A stretch of DNA of 64,000 nt from Rhizobacter sp. SG703 (GTDB lineage: Bacteria > Pseudomonadota > Gammaproteobacteria > Burkholderiales > Burkholderiaceae_C), in contig NZ_JAAZQK010000001.1 of NCBI RefSeq assembly GCF_012275445.1, positions 62,001-126,000 on the forward strand. Direction: 5' to 3'. The notes below the pieces were generated by a model. The model was given only the letters and a program-made list of their open reading frames with translations. It was not told the origin of the DNA and made no database searches. This document shows, one piece after another, positions 1 to 8,699 of this stretch (position 1 is its first letter; every line of letters starts with the position of its first letter). A program made the position numbers and the translations under genes.

Positions 1-3000
1 GGCAGATCCTGCCGCGCCGGCCCGACCTGAAGATCATCGTCACCTCGGCCACCATCGATGCCGACCGCTTCGCGCAGCACTTCGCGTCGCGGCACGGGCC
101 GGCGCCGGTGATCCAGGTGTCGGGGCGGCTGTTTCCGGTCGAGCAGCGCTGGCGGCCATTCGAAGAATCGCGCGAGTACGGCCTGAACGACGCGATCGGC
201 GATGGCGTCGACGAACTCTGGCGCGAGGGTGCCGGCGACGTGCTGGTCTTCCTGCCCGGCGAGCGCGAGATCCGCGAGGCCGCCGAGCACCTGCGCAAGC
301 ACCACCCGCCGGGCGTCGAGGTGGTGCCGCTGTTCGCGCGGCTGAGCCAGCAGGAACAGGACGCGGTGTTCGAGCCGCACAGCGCGCGCCGCATCGTGCT
401 GGCCACCAACGTGGCCGAGACCTCGCTGACTGTGCCGGGCATCCAGTACGTGATCGATGCCGGCACGGCGCGGGTCAAGCGCTACAGCTACCGCAACAAG
501 GTCGAGCAGCTGCAGATCGAGCCGGTCAGCCAGGCGGCGGCCAACCAGCGGGCCGGCCGCTGCGGGCGCGTCAGCAACGGCATCTGCATCCGGCTCTACG
601 ACGAGAAGGACTACAGCGAGCGGCCGCGCTTCACCGACCCGGAGATCCTGCGTTCGTCGCTGGCCGGCGTGATCCTGCGCATGAAATCGCTCGGGCTCGG
701 GCTGGTGGAGGATTTCCCGTTCCTCGAACCGCCGCCGCGCCGCGCGATCGCCGACGGCTATCAACTGCTGCACGAGCTGGGCGCGGTCGACGAGCAGAAC
801 GAGCTGACGCCGACCGGCCGCGAGCTGGCCAGGCTGCCGCTGGACCCGCGCGTCGGCCGCATGATCCTGGAGGCGCGCAACCGCGAATCGCTGGCCGAGG
901 TGCTGGTGATCGCGTCGTCGCTGAGCGTGCAGGACGCGCGCGACCGGCCGATGGAGCACCAACAGGCAGCCGATGCGGCGCACAAGAAGTTCGACGACGA
1001 CCGCTCGGAATTCGTCGGCACGCTGAAGCTCTGGAAATGGCTCGAAGACGCGCGCGGCGGCAGCAAGGAGCACAAGCTTTCGCACCGCAAGCAGGAGCAG
1101 CTGCTGCGCGACAACTTCGTCTCGCCGCGCCGGGTGCGCGAATGGCGCGACATCCATTCGCAGCTGCACACCGTGGTGGCCGAGCACGGCTGGCGGCTGA
1201 ACACGCTGCCGGCCACCTACGACCAGCTGCACCTGGCGATGCTCGCCGGGCTGCTCGGCAACATCGGCCAGAAGAGCGACGAGGACGACTGGTACCTCGG
1301 CGCCCGCGGCATCAAGTTCTACAAGCACCCGGGATCGCACCTCGGCAAGAAGCCGGGGCGCTGGATCGTCGCGGCCGAACTGGTCGAGACGACGCGGCTG
1401 TTCGGCCGCGGCATCGCCAACATCGAGCCGCAGTGGCTGCCGGGCATCGCCGGCCACCTGATCAAGACGCAGCTGCTGGAGCCGCACTGGGAGAAGAAGG
1501 CGGCCGAGGTGGTCGCGCTCGAACGGGCGACGCTGTACGGGCTGGTGATCTACAGCAACCGGCGCGTCAACTTCGGGCGCGTGGATGCGCCGGCAGCGCG
1601 CGAGATCTTCATCCGCGAGGCGCTGGTGAACGGCGAGTGGGAGACGCGCCTGCCGTTCCTCGCGGCCAACCGCAAGCTGATCGCGCAGGTCGAGGAGCTG
1701 GAGCACAAGTCGCGCCGGCAGGACGTGCTGGTCGACGACGAGCTGATCCACGCCTTCTACGACCAGCAGCTGCCGGCCGACGTGTGCAGCGGCCACAGCC
1801 TGGAGCGCTGGTACCGCGAAGAGAGCCAGCGCCAGCCGAAGCTGCTGTTCCTGACGCGCGAGGAGCTGATGCGCCACGAGGCGGCCGGCATCACGACGGC
1901 GTCGTTCCCGAAGACGCTGCGCCTGGGCGGCGTCGACTGCAGCGCGAGCTACCTGCACGACCCCGGCGACCCGAAGGACGGCGTGACCGTCACGGTGCCG
2001 ATCTATGCGCTCAATCAGGTCAACGACGAGCGCTGCGAATGGCTGGTGCCCGGCATGTTGAAGGACAAGGTGCTGGCGCTGGTGAAGACCTTGCACCAGC
2101 GCCCGCGCTCGCGGCTGGTGCCCTTGCCCGACTATGCGCAGGGCTTCGTCGACCAGGTGCACGAGGCGCACGGCTTCGGCGCGGGCAGCCTGGTCGACGC
2201 GTTGCTGAAGGCGGTGCGCGACAAGACGCAGCTGGACGTGAAGCGGGCGGACTTCAAGCTGGAGCAGCTGTCGCCGCACCTGTTCATGAACTTCCGCATC
2301 GTCGACGAGAACGGCCGGCAGCTGGGGCAGGGCCGCAACCTCGCGAGCCTGAAGGCCGAGCTGGGCGTGCAGGCGCGCTCGGCGTTCCAGGCGCTGGCGG
2401 TGTTGCGGCCGACGCTGGCGGTGGCGCCGGCGGCACCGGCTGCAGCTGCGGCGGCGGGTGGCGCGGCCGCAGCGAACACGATCGTCGTCAAGACGGCGCC
2501 GGGCCGCGCGAGCGCACCGGCGGCGGAGGTGCCCGATCCGACCTACACCGACTGGACCTTCGGCGAGCTGCCCGAATTGATGGAGGTGAAGCGCGGCAAC
2601 CAGGTGCTGGTGGGCTTCCCGGCGCTGATCGACCGCGGCAGCCATGTGCAGATCGAGGTGTTCGACGAGCCCGACGTGGCGGCGCACAAGCACCGGGCGG
2701 GCTTGCGCCGGCTGGTGGCGCTGCAGATCCGCGATGCGCTGAAATACCTCGAGAAGAACATCCCGGACCTGCAGAAGATGGCGGTGCTGTACATGCCGCT
2801 GGGCACCGGCGAAGAGCTGCGCGAGCAGGTCATCGACCTGGCGCTCGACCGCGCCTTCCTGGCCGACCCGTTGCCGGCCGATGCCCAGGCCTTCAAGCGC
2901 CGCATCGACGAGGGGCGAGGGCGCCTGACGCTGATCGCCAACGAGATCGCGCGCAGCGTGATGGTGGTGCTGACCGAGTTCGCCGCGGCGCAGCGCAAGT

Positions 3001-3383
3001 TGAAGGATGTGCGGGCACCGAAGGAGGTCGGCGACGACGTGCAGGCCCAGCTGGCGCGCCTGGTGCCCAAGCGCTTCGTGCTGGCGACGCCGTGGGCGCA
3101 GCTGGCCCACCTGCCGCGCTACCTGAAGGGCGTGACGATGCGGCTCGACAAGCTGCGCGCCGACCCGGTCCGCGACGCCCAGCGCCTGGCCGAACTGCGC
3201 CCGCTGGAGCAGCGCTGGCTGAGGCTGCTGGCCGACCGCAAGGGCGTGCACGACGCGCGGCTGGAGGAATTCCGCTGGCTGCTGGAGGAGTTGCGCGTCA
3301 GCCTGTTTGCGCAGGAGTTGCGCACGCCGCAGCCGGTCAGCGTGAAGCGGCTGGAGAAGGCGCTGGGGGCGCTGACGGTGTGA
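1..3383 (+). CDS. hrpA: ATP-dependent RNA helicase HrpA, 5' end missing
   Basis: DEAH-box RNA helicase of the HrpA family, which unwinds RNA in the cytoplasm. The gene starts before the window: the reading frame is open from base 3 and already contains motif III (VTSATID). Visible in order: helicase C-terminal domain with ATNVAETSLTVPG and the arginine-finger motif QRAGRCGR, the HA2/ratchet region, an OB-fold region, then the long C-terminal extension (DUF3418 type) that separates bacterial HrpA from shorter DEAH helicases. An Ala/Pro-rich linker (about 2400-2530) interrupts the C-terminal part and is probably disordered. The Walker A and DEAH motifs must lie upstream, outside the window. The stop is at 3381-3383, about 100 bases before tRNA-Pro. 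Family assignment is certain; only the start is unknown. Confidence 0.95.
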   Translation, partial: QILPRRPDLKIIVTSATIDADRFAQHFASRHGPAPVIQVSGRLFPVEQRWRPFEESREYGLNDAIGDGVDELWREGAGDVLVFLPGEREIREAAEHLRKHHPPGVEVVPLFARLSQQEQDAVFEPHSARRIVLATNVAETSLTVPGIQYVIDAGTARVKRYSYRNKVEQLQIEPVSQAAANQRAGRCGRVSNGICIRLYDEKDYSERPRFTDPEILRSSLAGVILRMKSLGLGLVEDFPFLEPPPRRAIADGYQLLHELGAVDEQNELTPTGRELARLPLDPRVGRMILEARNRESLAEVLVIASSLSVQDARDRPMEHQQAADAAHKKFDDDRSEFVGTLKLWKWLEDARGGSKEHKLSHRKQEQLLRDNFVSPRRVREWRDIHSQLHTVVAEHGWRLNTLPATYDQLHLAMLAGLLGNIGQKSDEDDWYLGARGIKFYKHPGSHLGKKPGRWIVAAELVETTRLFGRGIANIEPQWLPGIAGHLIKTQLLEPHWEKKAAEVVALERATLYGLVIYSNRRVNFGRVDAPAAREIFIREALVNGEWETRLPFLAANRKLIAQVEELEHKSRRQDVLVDDELIHAFYDQQLPADVCSGHSLERWYREESQRQPKLLFLTREELMRHEAAGITTASFPKTLRLGGVDCSASYLHDPGDPKDGVTVTVPIYALNQVNDERCEWLVPGMLKDKVLALVKTLHQRPRSRLVPLPDYAQGFVDQVHEAHGFGAGSLVDALLKAVRDKTQLDVKRADFKLEQLSPHLFMNFRIVDENGRQLGQGRNLASLKAELGVQARSAFQALAVLRPTLAVAPAAPAAAAAAGGAAAANTIVVKTAPGRASAPAAEVPDPTYTDWTFGELPELMEVKRGNQVLVGFPALIDRGSHVQIEVFDEPDVAAHKHRAGLRRLVALQIRDALKYLEKNIPDLQKMAVLYMPLGTGEELREQVIDLALDRAFLADPLPADAQAFKRRIDEGRGRLTLIANEIARSVMVVLTEFAAAQRKLKDVRAPKEVGDDVQAQLARLVPKRFVLATPWAQLAHLPRYLKGVTMRLDKLRADPVRDAQRLAELRPLEQRWLRLLADRKGVHDARLEEFRWLLEELRVSLFAQELRTPQPVSVKRLEKALGALTV

Positions 3384-3464
3384 GGGGCGGCCATGTGCGG
3401 ACCGATTCGGCGCGAGGGCGATCTGTTCCGGTGGGCAAGGGCCCGAATCGACGCGTGCGCTGGT

Positions 3465-3470
3465 TACAAT
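3465..3470 (+). promoter_or_regulatory. -10 element of the tRNA-Pro promoter
   Basis: TACAAT lies 9 bases before the first base of mature tRNA-Pro, which suits a sigma-70 -10 element for a stable RNA gene. No convincing -35 is visible at the right distance. Position-based call. Confidence 0.45.
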
Positions 3471-3479
3471 GCGCCGGTT

Positions 3480-3556
3480 CGGGGTGTAGCGCAGCCTGGT
3501 AGCGCAACTGGTTTGGGACCAGTGGGTCGGATGTTCGAATCATCTCACCCCGACCA
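3480..3556 (+). tRNA. tRNA-Pro (UGG)
   Basis: A 77-base cloverleaf. Acceptor CGGGGTG pairs with CACCCCG and the CCA end is encoded (3554-3556). The anticodon stem ACTGG/CCAGT encloses loop TTTGGGA, giving anticodon TGG at 3514-3516. The T arm is GATG-TTCGAAT-CATC. It reads CCN proline codons through U34. It lies about 40 bases before tRNA-Arg, probably on one transcript. Confidence 0.97.
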
Positions 3557-3595
3557 TCATCTTCTCTCGTGCAAGCAACTCTGCCTGCTCCCTCG

Positions 3596-3672
3596 CTGCC
3601 CGTAGCTCAACTGGATAGAGCAGCTGCCTTCTAAGCAGCAGGTCGGGGGTTCGAGTCCCTCCGGGCAGGCCA
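3596..3672 (+). tRNA. tRNA-Arg (UCU)
   Basis: A 77-base cloverleaf. Acceptor CTGCCCG pairs exactly with CGGGCAG, followed by discriminator G and encoded CCA (3670-3672). The anticodon stem GCTGC/GCAGC encloses CTTCTAA, giving anticodon TCT at 3630-3632, which reads AGA/AGG arginine. AGA is rare in this GC-rich sequence, so this is a minor-codon tRNA. The gene carries no integrated element at its 3' end. Confidence 0.97.
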
Positions 3673-4037
3673 AAACCAACGACTTGACGCTGCCAGAACC
3701 CGAAGCGGTCTGGTCTTTCGGCGTTTGTCAGGTCTTGAGCCAATAGTTGCGCAACGGACCCACCGAAGGTATGTGCGGCCAGGAGTAGCCGTTCATCGGG
3801 ACAGTCGGGTCCACCATGAAGTCGGTTTTCATTGCGGCGTTGGCGATCGCCACGAAAACCGCCGGCCGAGTCAGCCATCGGGTCGGCAGGCGAGGTGCGC
3901 TTCGGCGGTCCGCCGGCGGTTGCGCCCGGGACCTCGAATGCGGGCCAGGCCCACCTCATGATTCCGAAGCCACGAATCCGACCTCTTTCTCGCAGGATCG
4001 CGACATTCGTGTTCGGATTCTTTGATGGACCTGTGCG
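3673..4037. other. intergenic region without a recognisable gene
   Basis: 365 bases between tRNA-Arg and the 3' end of the amidotransferase-like gene. Short open frames exist but show no recognisable product or ribosome binding site. An 8-bp inverted repeat, GAATCCGA (3974-3981) and TCGGATTC (4013-4020), lies just beyond the stop of the leftward gene and could form a loose hairpin. Nothing else is supported. Confidence 0.6.
3693..3719 (+). terminator. possible terminator after tRNA-Arg
   Basis: CCAGA(a)CC and GGTCTGG form a 7-bp stem with one bulged A and a six-base loop, followed by TCTTTC. It starts about 20 bases after the tRNA. The T tract is weak, so the call is tentative. Confidence 0.35.
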
Positions 4038-5441
4038 TCACCAGCGTTCGTCGGACGGGTAGGGTTGGTGCCTCTCGTCCGGCACGGTGGGCCTCGACCC
4101 GCTCGGCACGCCTCCCCAACCGTCCGCCTGCGGCGCGCGCGCGTACGGTGGCACGCTCTCGCCCATCGCGGCGCGCCGGCGGCGTCCTTGCGGCGGGATC
4201 GAGAAATCCGTCGGCGCCGGTCCTGCGCCGATGCCGGAGGGCTGGTGCGCCCGGCTGGACTGCATGTCGCGTTCGAACTGGCCGGTGTTGGTGCGGCGCG
4301 CCTCGTAGGCATCGCCGGCCTGCGCCAGGTAGTTGAGTGCGTTCTGGCTCATCGCCGCGGCGGGCTTGTCGGCGTGGCCGCTCGAGTAGGCCTCGGGATG
4401 CCACTGCATGCCCATGACCGGCGCGCCGGAGCGCGATTCGAAGGCTTCGGCCGCGTACTGCGGCGCACCCGGCGGCGCCTGCATGAACGGGTTCGCGTGC
4501 GTCGTGTCGCGCGCCGAGACCTGCAAGTTCGCCAGCTTCGCGACGAGAGCCTCGTCCTGCGGATCACGGGGCACCAGGCCTCCTGCGTCCTCGCGCGCAG
4601 CAGCCCAGTGCACGCTGTTCACGTCGTAGGGGATTCGGGTCGTCTCCTGGTTGTTTGCCCAGCGCGGTCCGGGCGCCGGGCCGCCGTCGACGTCCATCGG
4701 ATCCTGGCGTTGCCAGGCCGATTGGCTGTGCAGCATCGTCTTGGGTTCCAGGTCGATGCCGTGGGGTTCGAAGTTGTTGCTGATGTTGCCGTCCTTCTTG
4801 ATGAACGGCATGGAGCGCGCCTGGTGCGTGCCGGAGTTCAACTGCTGCGTGGTGCCGCCGTAGCTTTCGAGCACGCTCCAGGAGCCGCCGCACAGGCCGG
4901 CCACCGGTCGTCCGGTCAGTTGCGCCTGCTTGAGCAGCGCCTCCTCATGCTCGCGGCGTTGCTGGTGGCGCTCTGCAGCGCTGCCCTTCGGCGTATGTGC
5001 CGCGTGGCGCGGACTCTCGCTTTCCAGGCCGTAGTTGCCGCCGGCGACCACCAGCAGGCCCCTGCCTCCGCCGGTGGTGGTGGTGTGCGACCTCGGCAGG
5101 TCCCCGCTGTAGTTTTTCTTGCCCGGCTTCGTCGGATCGGTGGAGCTGATGGTCGGCTCCATACCGCCCGGATGCGAGGCGATGCTCTCGCGTCCGGTGG
5201 TCTGCTGCATCGTGTAGTGGTCCCAGAACGCGCCGGTGCCATGGCCCGAGTCGCGGTACGCGATGGTCACCGGCATGCGCGGCGGGCGCCCGAGAGCGCT
5301 CAGTTCGGTGGCGACGCGCGCGCGCGAGGTGGGTGGCGGCGACCCGCCTTCGCTGTCGCTGCTGTCGCGGCGTTCCTGTGCGTGGCGCTTGACGCCTCCC
5401 GAGCGGTTGCTGTGGTGCGACCCGACGCGATGGTCTGGCAT
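4038..5441 (-). CDS. class I glutamine amidotransferase-like protein, candidate type III effector
   Basis: 467 residues. The middle carries the class I amidotransferase/C26 peptidase-like signature: AGGNYG (133-138), the nucleophile elbow GLCGG with Cys184, VNSVHWAA (274-281) in the place of the VNSxHHQ motif, and the catalytic His-Glu motif GMQWHPE (His348, Glu350). Relatives (PuuD and similar gamma-glutamyl hydrolases) are about 250 residues. Here about 120 N-terminal and 100 C-terminal residues are added, rich in Ser, Pro, Arg and His and probably disordered. That is unusual for a housekeeping enzyme and typical of secreted effectors. The start has a good Shine-Dalgarno (AAAGGA). A perfect PIP box (TTCGC-N15-TTCGC) lies 75 bases upstream with a fitting -10. 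No amidotransferase partner is adjacent. Enzyme fold is likely; substrate unknown; the effector role is inference. Confidence 0.75.
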   Translation of the reverse strand: MPDHRVGSHHSNRSGGVKRHAQERRDSSDSEGGSPPPTSRARVATELSALGRPPRMPVTIAYRDSGHGTGAFWDHYTMQQTTGRESIASHPGGMEPTISSTDPTKPGKKNYSGDLPRSHTTTTGGGRGLLVVAGGNYGLESESPRHAAHTPKGSAAERHQQRREHEEALLKQAQLTGRPVAGLCGGSWSVLESYGGTTQQLNSGTHQARSMPFIKKDGNISNNFEPHGIDLEPKTMLHSQSAWQRQDPMDVDGGPAPGPRWANNQETTRIPYDVNSVHWAAAREDAGGLVPRDPQDEALVAKLANLQVSARDTTHANPFMQAPPGAPQYAAEAFESRSGAPVMGMQWHPEAYSSGHADKPAAAMSQNALNYLAQAGDAYEARRTNTGQFERDMQSSRAHQPSGIGAGPAPTDFSIPPQGRRRRAAMGESVPPYARAPQADGWGGVPSGSRPTVPDERHQPYPSDERW

Positions 5442-5478
5442 GGCGAATTCCTTTCGACTGACATGAGGGAGGAATTCA

Positions 5479-5484
5479 ATGGTG
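5479..5484 (-). promoter_or_regulatory. -10 element paired with the PIP/hrp_II box
   Basis: Read on the minus strand, CACCAT fits the YANNNT -10 described for HrpB/HrpX-dependent promoters. It begins 32 bases after the end of the hrp_II box at 5517-5540, inside the expected 30-32 base window, and 37 bases before the start codon of the amidotransferase-like gene. Confidence 0.5.
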
Positions 5485-5515
5485 GACGCGGTGATGTCCG
5501 ATGGTCCGAAGCCAT

Positions 5516-5540
5516 GCGAATGCGTCGATTGGAATGCGAA
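5516..5540 (-). promoter_or_regulatory. PIP / hrp_II box upstream of the amidotransferase-like gene
   Basis: On the minus strand the sequence reads TTCGC-N15-TTCGC, a perfect plant-inducible-promoter box that also satisfies TTCG-N16-TTCG. In Xanthomonas and Ralstonia, HrpX or HrpB bind this motif to switch on type III effector genes. The box ends 75 bases before the start codon. A similar box with the same first nine bases (TTCGCATTC) stands 70 bases before the second effector-like gene at 24436. Confidence 0.65.
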
Positions 5541-5585
5541 ATCCGATCCGGCGAGGCAGGCAGGCCTGCGGATGCTGCCGTGCGG

Positions 5586-6386
5586 TCAGAACCACGCCAC
5601 CGGCAGATCCAGCCCGACCGATTGCATCAGCTGCTGGCGCTGCGCCTGCAGTTCGGGCGTCGGTGCGCGCCAGCGGCGGTAGGTGTGCAGGAAGTCGACG
5701 ATGACGGTGTTGTCGTTGGCCGCCGTCGAGCTGCCGCGGCGCGTGCCCGGGTTCACGAAGTCCTTGTGCACGATCGCGCCTCCGCCGTCGTAGTGCTGCG
5801 GCATCGCCTTCTGGCACACCGACAGCAGGAAATCCCAGTCCTCCAGCGATTCGAGGTGCGGGTCGACGCTGCAGCCTTCGAGCACCAGGCGGTGGAACAG
5901 CAACGCGTTGTTGGGGATGAAGTTCTTCACGTGCAGCGACTCGACCCGCTGGCCGCCAAGGTTCACGCGGTTGCGCGAGAGCGTCGGGGGCAGGTCGTTC
6001 GAGCGGTCTTCGGTCAGCACGTCGTAGTCGGAATACAGCAGCCGGGCGTCGGGGTGGGAGACGATGTGCGCATGGGCCCGCTGCAGGTGCTCGGGCGCGA
6101 AGGCATCGTCGTCGTCGAGGAACACCACCCATTCGCCGCGCGCGTGACCCATGCCCAGGTTCCGGCTCTCGGCCGGACCGGGGCGGCCGCCACGCTTGAT
6201 GAACACGTCCTGCTCGCGCAGCAGCTCGGCGCAGATGGCGGCGGTGCCGCCGTCGAGTGCGTCGGCGACGATGATGACTTCGAAATCCTGGAACGTCTGC
6301 GCACGCAGCGAGCGCAGGTTGCGCGCAAGCAGCGCCGGTCGCAGGTGGGTCGCGGTGATGATGCTGAAGAACGGCGGTCGGGACAT
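5586..6386 (-). CDS. family 2 glycosyltransferase
   Basis: 266 residues, GT-A fold glycosyltransferase of family 2, which transfers a sugar from a nucleotide donor. The N-terminus FSIITATHLRP is the first beta strand of the fold. SRNLGMGHARGEWVVFLDDDD (about residues 75-93) carries the acidic metal- and nucleotide-binding motif. No membrane segment is seen, so it is cytoplasmic or peripheral. The start at 6386 is preferred over the in-frame ATG at 6398 because only it has GGAG at proper spacing. No other polysaccharide genes are nearby, so the acceptor cannot be named. It lies between two leftward genes with gaps of about 145 bases on each side. Confidence 0.85.
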   Translation of the reverse strand: MSRPPFFSIITATHLRPALLARNLRSLRAQTFQDFEVIIVADALDGGTAAICAELLREQDVFIKRGGRPGPAESRNLGMGHARGEWVVFLDDDDAFAPEHLQRAHAHIVSHPDARLLYSDYDVLTEDRSNDLPPTLSRNRVNLGGQRVESLHVKNFIPNNALLFHRLVLEGCSVDPHLESLEDWDFLLSVCQKAMPQHYDGGGAIVHKDFVNPGTRRGSSTAANDNTVIVDFLHTYRRWRAPTPELQAQRQQLMQSVGLDLPVAWF

Positions 6387-6531
6387 CGGATGCTCCATCG
6401 GGCGTGTGTTGCTGCCCTGAGTGAGGCGCATCCTAGGAGCGGGTCGGGTGCCGACCGATCCGAATAGCGGGCCAAAGCCGGTGGATCTGGGACCTATGGT
6501 AGCTATGTACCGGGACGTGCGACCCTGCTCG

Positions 6532-8457
6532 TCAACCCGACCCTCGGACCTCCTGCAGCGCCCGCGCAATGCGGTGCCGCCCGACGGTCGGCTTGGGCAT
6601 GCGGATGTCGAACCAGCTGCGCACGTCGGCGTCCAGCCCGATGCCGTGCATGTAGTTGTAGATGGCCTTCTTCAGCGCGCGGCCCATCGCCTCGTGGTCG
6701 GCGCCGGTCGGGTCGACGAAGCCGACGTCGTTCTTCGCGAAGCGGCCCGGCGGCAGCGGCAGCAGCGTGATGCCGTAGTCCGCCGGCTGCTGGCCGACCG
6801 GCGAATGCACGGTGCACGCGAAGCGGTGGAAGAAGCCGCTCGCGATGCAGCCTTCCTCGAACAGCTGGCGCACGTACTCCAGCGCATCCACCGTGTCCTG
6901 CTCGTTCTGCGTCGGGAAGCCGTACATCAGGTAGGCGTGCACCAGGATGCCGGCCTCGGAGAAGGCCTGCGTCACGCGTGCCACCTGCTCGACCGACACG
7001 CCTTTCTTCATCAGTTTCAGCAAACGGTCAGACGCGACCTCGAGCCCGCCGGAGATCGCGATGCACCCGCTCGCGGCCAGCTCCAGGCACAGCTCGCGGT
7101 CGAAGGTCTTCTCGAAGCGCACGTTGCCCCACCACGAGATCTCGACCTTGCGGCGCTGCAGCTCGGCGGCCAGCGCGCGCAGGGCCTTCGGCGGCGCGGC
7201 TTCGTCGACGAAATGGAAGCCGGTCTGCCCGGTCTCCTGCACGATGGCCTCGATGCGATCGACCAGCGTCGCCGACGAGGCCTGCTCGAAGCGCGCGATG
7301 TAATCGAGGCTCACGTCGCAGAAGCTGCACTTCTTCCAGTAGCAGCCATGGGCCACCGTCAGCTTGTTCCAGCGGCCGTCGCTCCACAGCCGGTTCATCG
7401 GGTTCAGCATGTCGAGCAGCGACAGGTAGCGGTCGAGCGGCAGGCCATCCCAGGTGGGCGTGCCGGTCTGGTCGAACGGGACGTCGGGCTCGGCGAAGCC
7501 GTTGACGTAGCGCACCGCGCCCGATTCGGCGTCGCGCACGAAGCTGCGCACCAGCCGCTGCTGAGAGCGTCTGCCCTGCAGGTGGTCGATCAACGCGAGC
7601 AGCGGGCGTTCGCCGGCATCGAGCGTCACCACGTCGACGAAGTCGAACACCCGCGGCTCCGACAACTCGCGCAGCTCGGTGTTGACGAAGCCGCCGCCGA
7701 GCGCGATGGTGATCTGCGGATGCTGCGCTTTCACCGCCTGCGCAATGCGCAGCGCCGCATACATCGAACCGGGGAAGGGCACCGACAGCAGCAGCAGGTT
7801 TGGGCGATGCCGTTCGACCGCGGCCAACGCCAACGCGGCCAAGCGTTCGTCGACGAGGTTGGGGGTGGCCGAGAGCGCCGCCGCCAGCGGATCGAAATCG
7901 GGTTGGCTCGCGGCCAGTTGCTCGGCATAGCGCACGAACTCGAAGCGGCCGTCGATCGCGTCGCGCAGCACGTCGGCGAGGTCGTTCAGGTACAGCGTGG
8001 CAAGGTGGCGGGCGCGGTCTTGCAGTCCCAGCGCGCCGAAGGCCCAGGCCAGCGGGTCGCCGCCCTCGTCGTCGACATAGACGTCGAGGGAGCGGAAGCG
8101 CGTGCCCTCGGGCAGCCAGTCGCGGCCGACGATGCGGTGCGCGAGCGTGGCGTCGCGGCCTTGCAGGAAGCGGACGGTCGGCGCGATGGTCGCGCGGTAG
8201 CGGTCGAACACGGCGAGGAAGTGCGCCACCGGTTCGGTGCGCGCCGCTGCGGGGATCACCTCGGCGCGCTCGCGGACCTGGTCGAGGCCGGTCGGCGACA
8301 GCAGGTCCAGCACCAGCGCGAGCGCCAGGTCCTCCTGCACCGCCGGGATGCCACGCGAGCGCAGGAAGCCCGTGAGGTAGGCCGTCGACGGGTACGGCGT
8401 GTTGAGCTGCGTCATCGGCGGGATCACGGCCAGGACGCGGAAATCTTCGGTGGACAT
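6532..8457 (-). CDS. B12-binding-type radical SAM protein
   Basis: 641 residues. The N-terminal half (FRVLAVIPPMTQLNTPYPSTAYLTGFLR...) resembles the cobalamin-binding-like domain of B12-dependent radical SAM enzymes. The middle has the radical SAM core with its cluster-binding cysteines in CYWKKCSFC (Cys372, 377, 380), spaced CX4CX2C rather than the usual CX3CX2C. ISGGLEVASDRLLKLMKKG and YLMYGFPTQNEQ are typical later strands of the SAM barrel. The reaction is unknown; no peptide precursor or pathway partner is adjacent. The start at 8457 (MSTEDF) is chosen because homology begins there; an ATG at 8613 would add a low-complexity extension. Neither start has a strong Shine-Dalgarno. Confidence 0.8.
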   Translation of the reverse strand: MSTEDFRVLAVIPPMTQLNTPYPSTAYLTGFLRSRGIPAVQEDLALALVLDLLSPTGLDQVRERAEVIPAAARTEPVAHFLAVFDRYRATIAPTVRFLQGRDATLAHRIVGRDWLPEGTRFRSLDVYVDDEGGDPLAWAFGALGLQDRARHLATLYLNDLADVLRDAIDGRFEFVRYAEQLAASQPDFDPLAAALSATPNLVDERLAALALAAVERHRPNLLLLSVPFPGSMYAALRIAQAVKAQHPQITIALGGGFVNTELRELSEPRVFDFVDVVTLDAGERPLLALIDHLQGRRSQQRLVRSFVRDAESGAVRYVNGFAEPDVPFDQTGTPTWDGLPLDRYLSLLDMLNPMNRLWSDGRWNKLTVAHGCYWKKCSFCDVSLDYIARFEQASSATLVDRIEAIVQETGQTGFHFVDEAAPPKALRALAAELQRRKVEISWWGNVRFEKTFDRELCLELAASGCIAISGGLEVASDRLLKLMKKGVSVEQVARVTQAFSEAGILVHAYLMYGFPTQNEQDTVDALEYVRQLFEEGCIASGFFHRFACTVHSPVGQQPADYGITLLPLPPGRFAKNDVGFVDPTGADHEAMGRALKKAIYNYMHGIGLDADVRSWFDIRMPKPTVGRHRIARALQEVRGSG

Positions 8458-8653
8458 CGGAGGGGCGGGCGGGGGCGGGCAGGTCGCATTGTCGGCGATG
8501 CCTCGCGGCGCCGCGCTTGGTGGCCACGCTGTTGCGCCGCGACCCAGGTCCGGGGCCGTCGAGCACCGCCGATCAGGAACGAGATCAGAAGCAGAGACAG
8601 GCCTCAAGAACACGCAGGAACCGGTTCATCGCGACCTGTGTCACGGATTTACG

Positions 8654-8673
8654 TATAGGGTAATCCCTATAAT
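8654..8673 (+). promoter_or_regulatory. promoter with overlapping inverted-repeat operator
   Basis: TATAAT at 8668-8673 is a consensus -10. It overlaps the right arm of a perfect inverted repeat, TATAGGG-TAAT-CCCTATA (8654-8671), that looks like a repressor operator. No clear -35 is seen. It lies 26 bases before the binding-protein gene at 8700. Confidence 0.55.
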
Positions 8674-8699
8674 TCCGCCCTTTTGGTCGGAGCTTCAAG

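Noticed and set aside
3540-3959. Minus-strand frame whose product contains GGTRTPDLLLRRQLLYPVEL
   Set aside because: This peptide is the well-known false translation of a tRNA-Arg antisense strand.
3596-4037. Integration site of a genomic island at tRNA-Arg
   Set aside because: No integrase gene and no repeat of the tRNA 3' end was found in the window.
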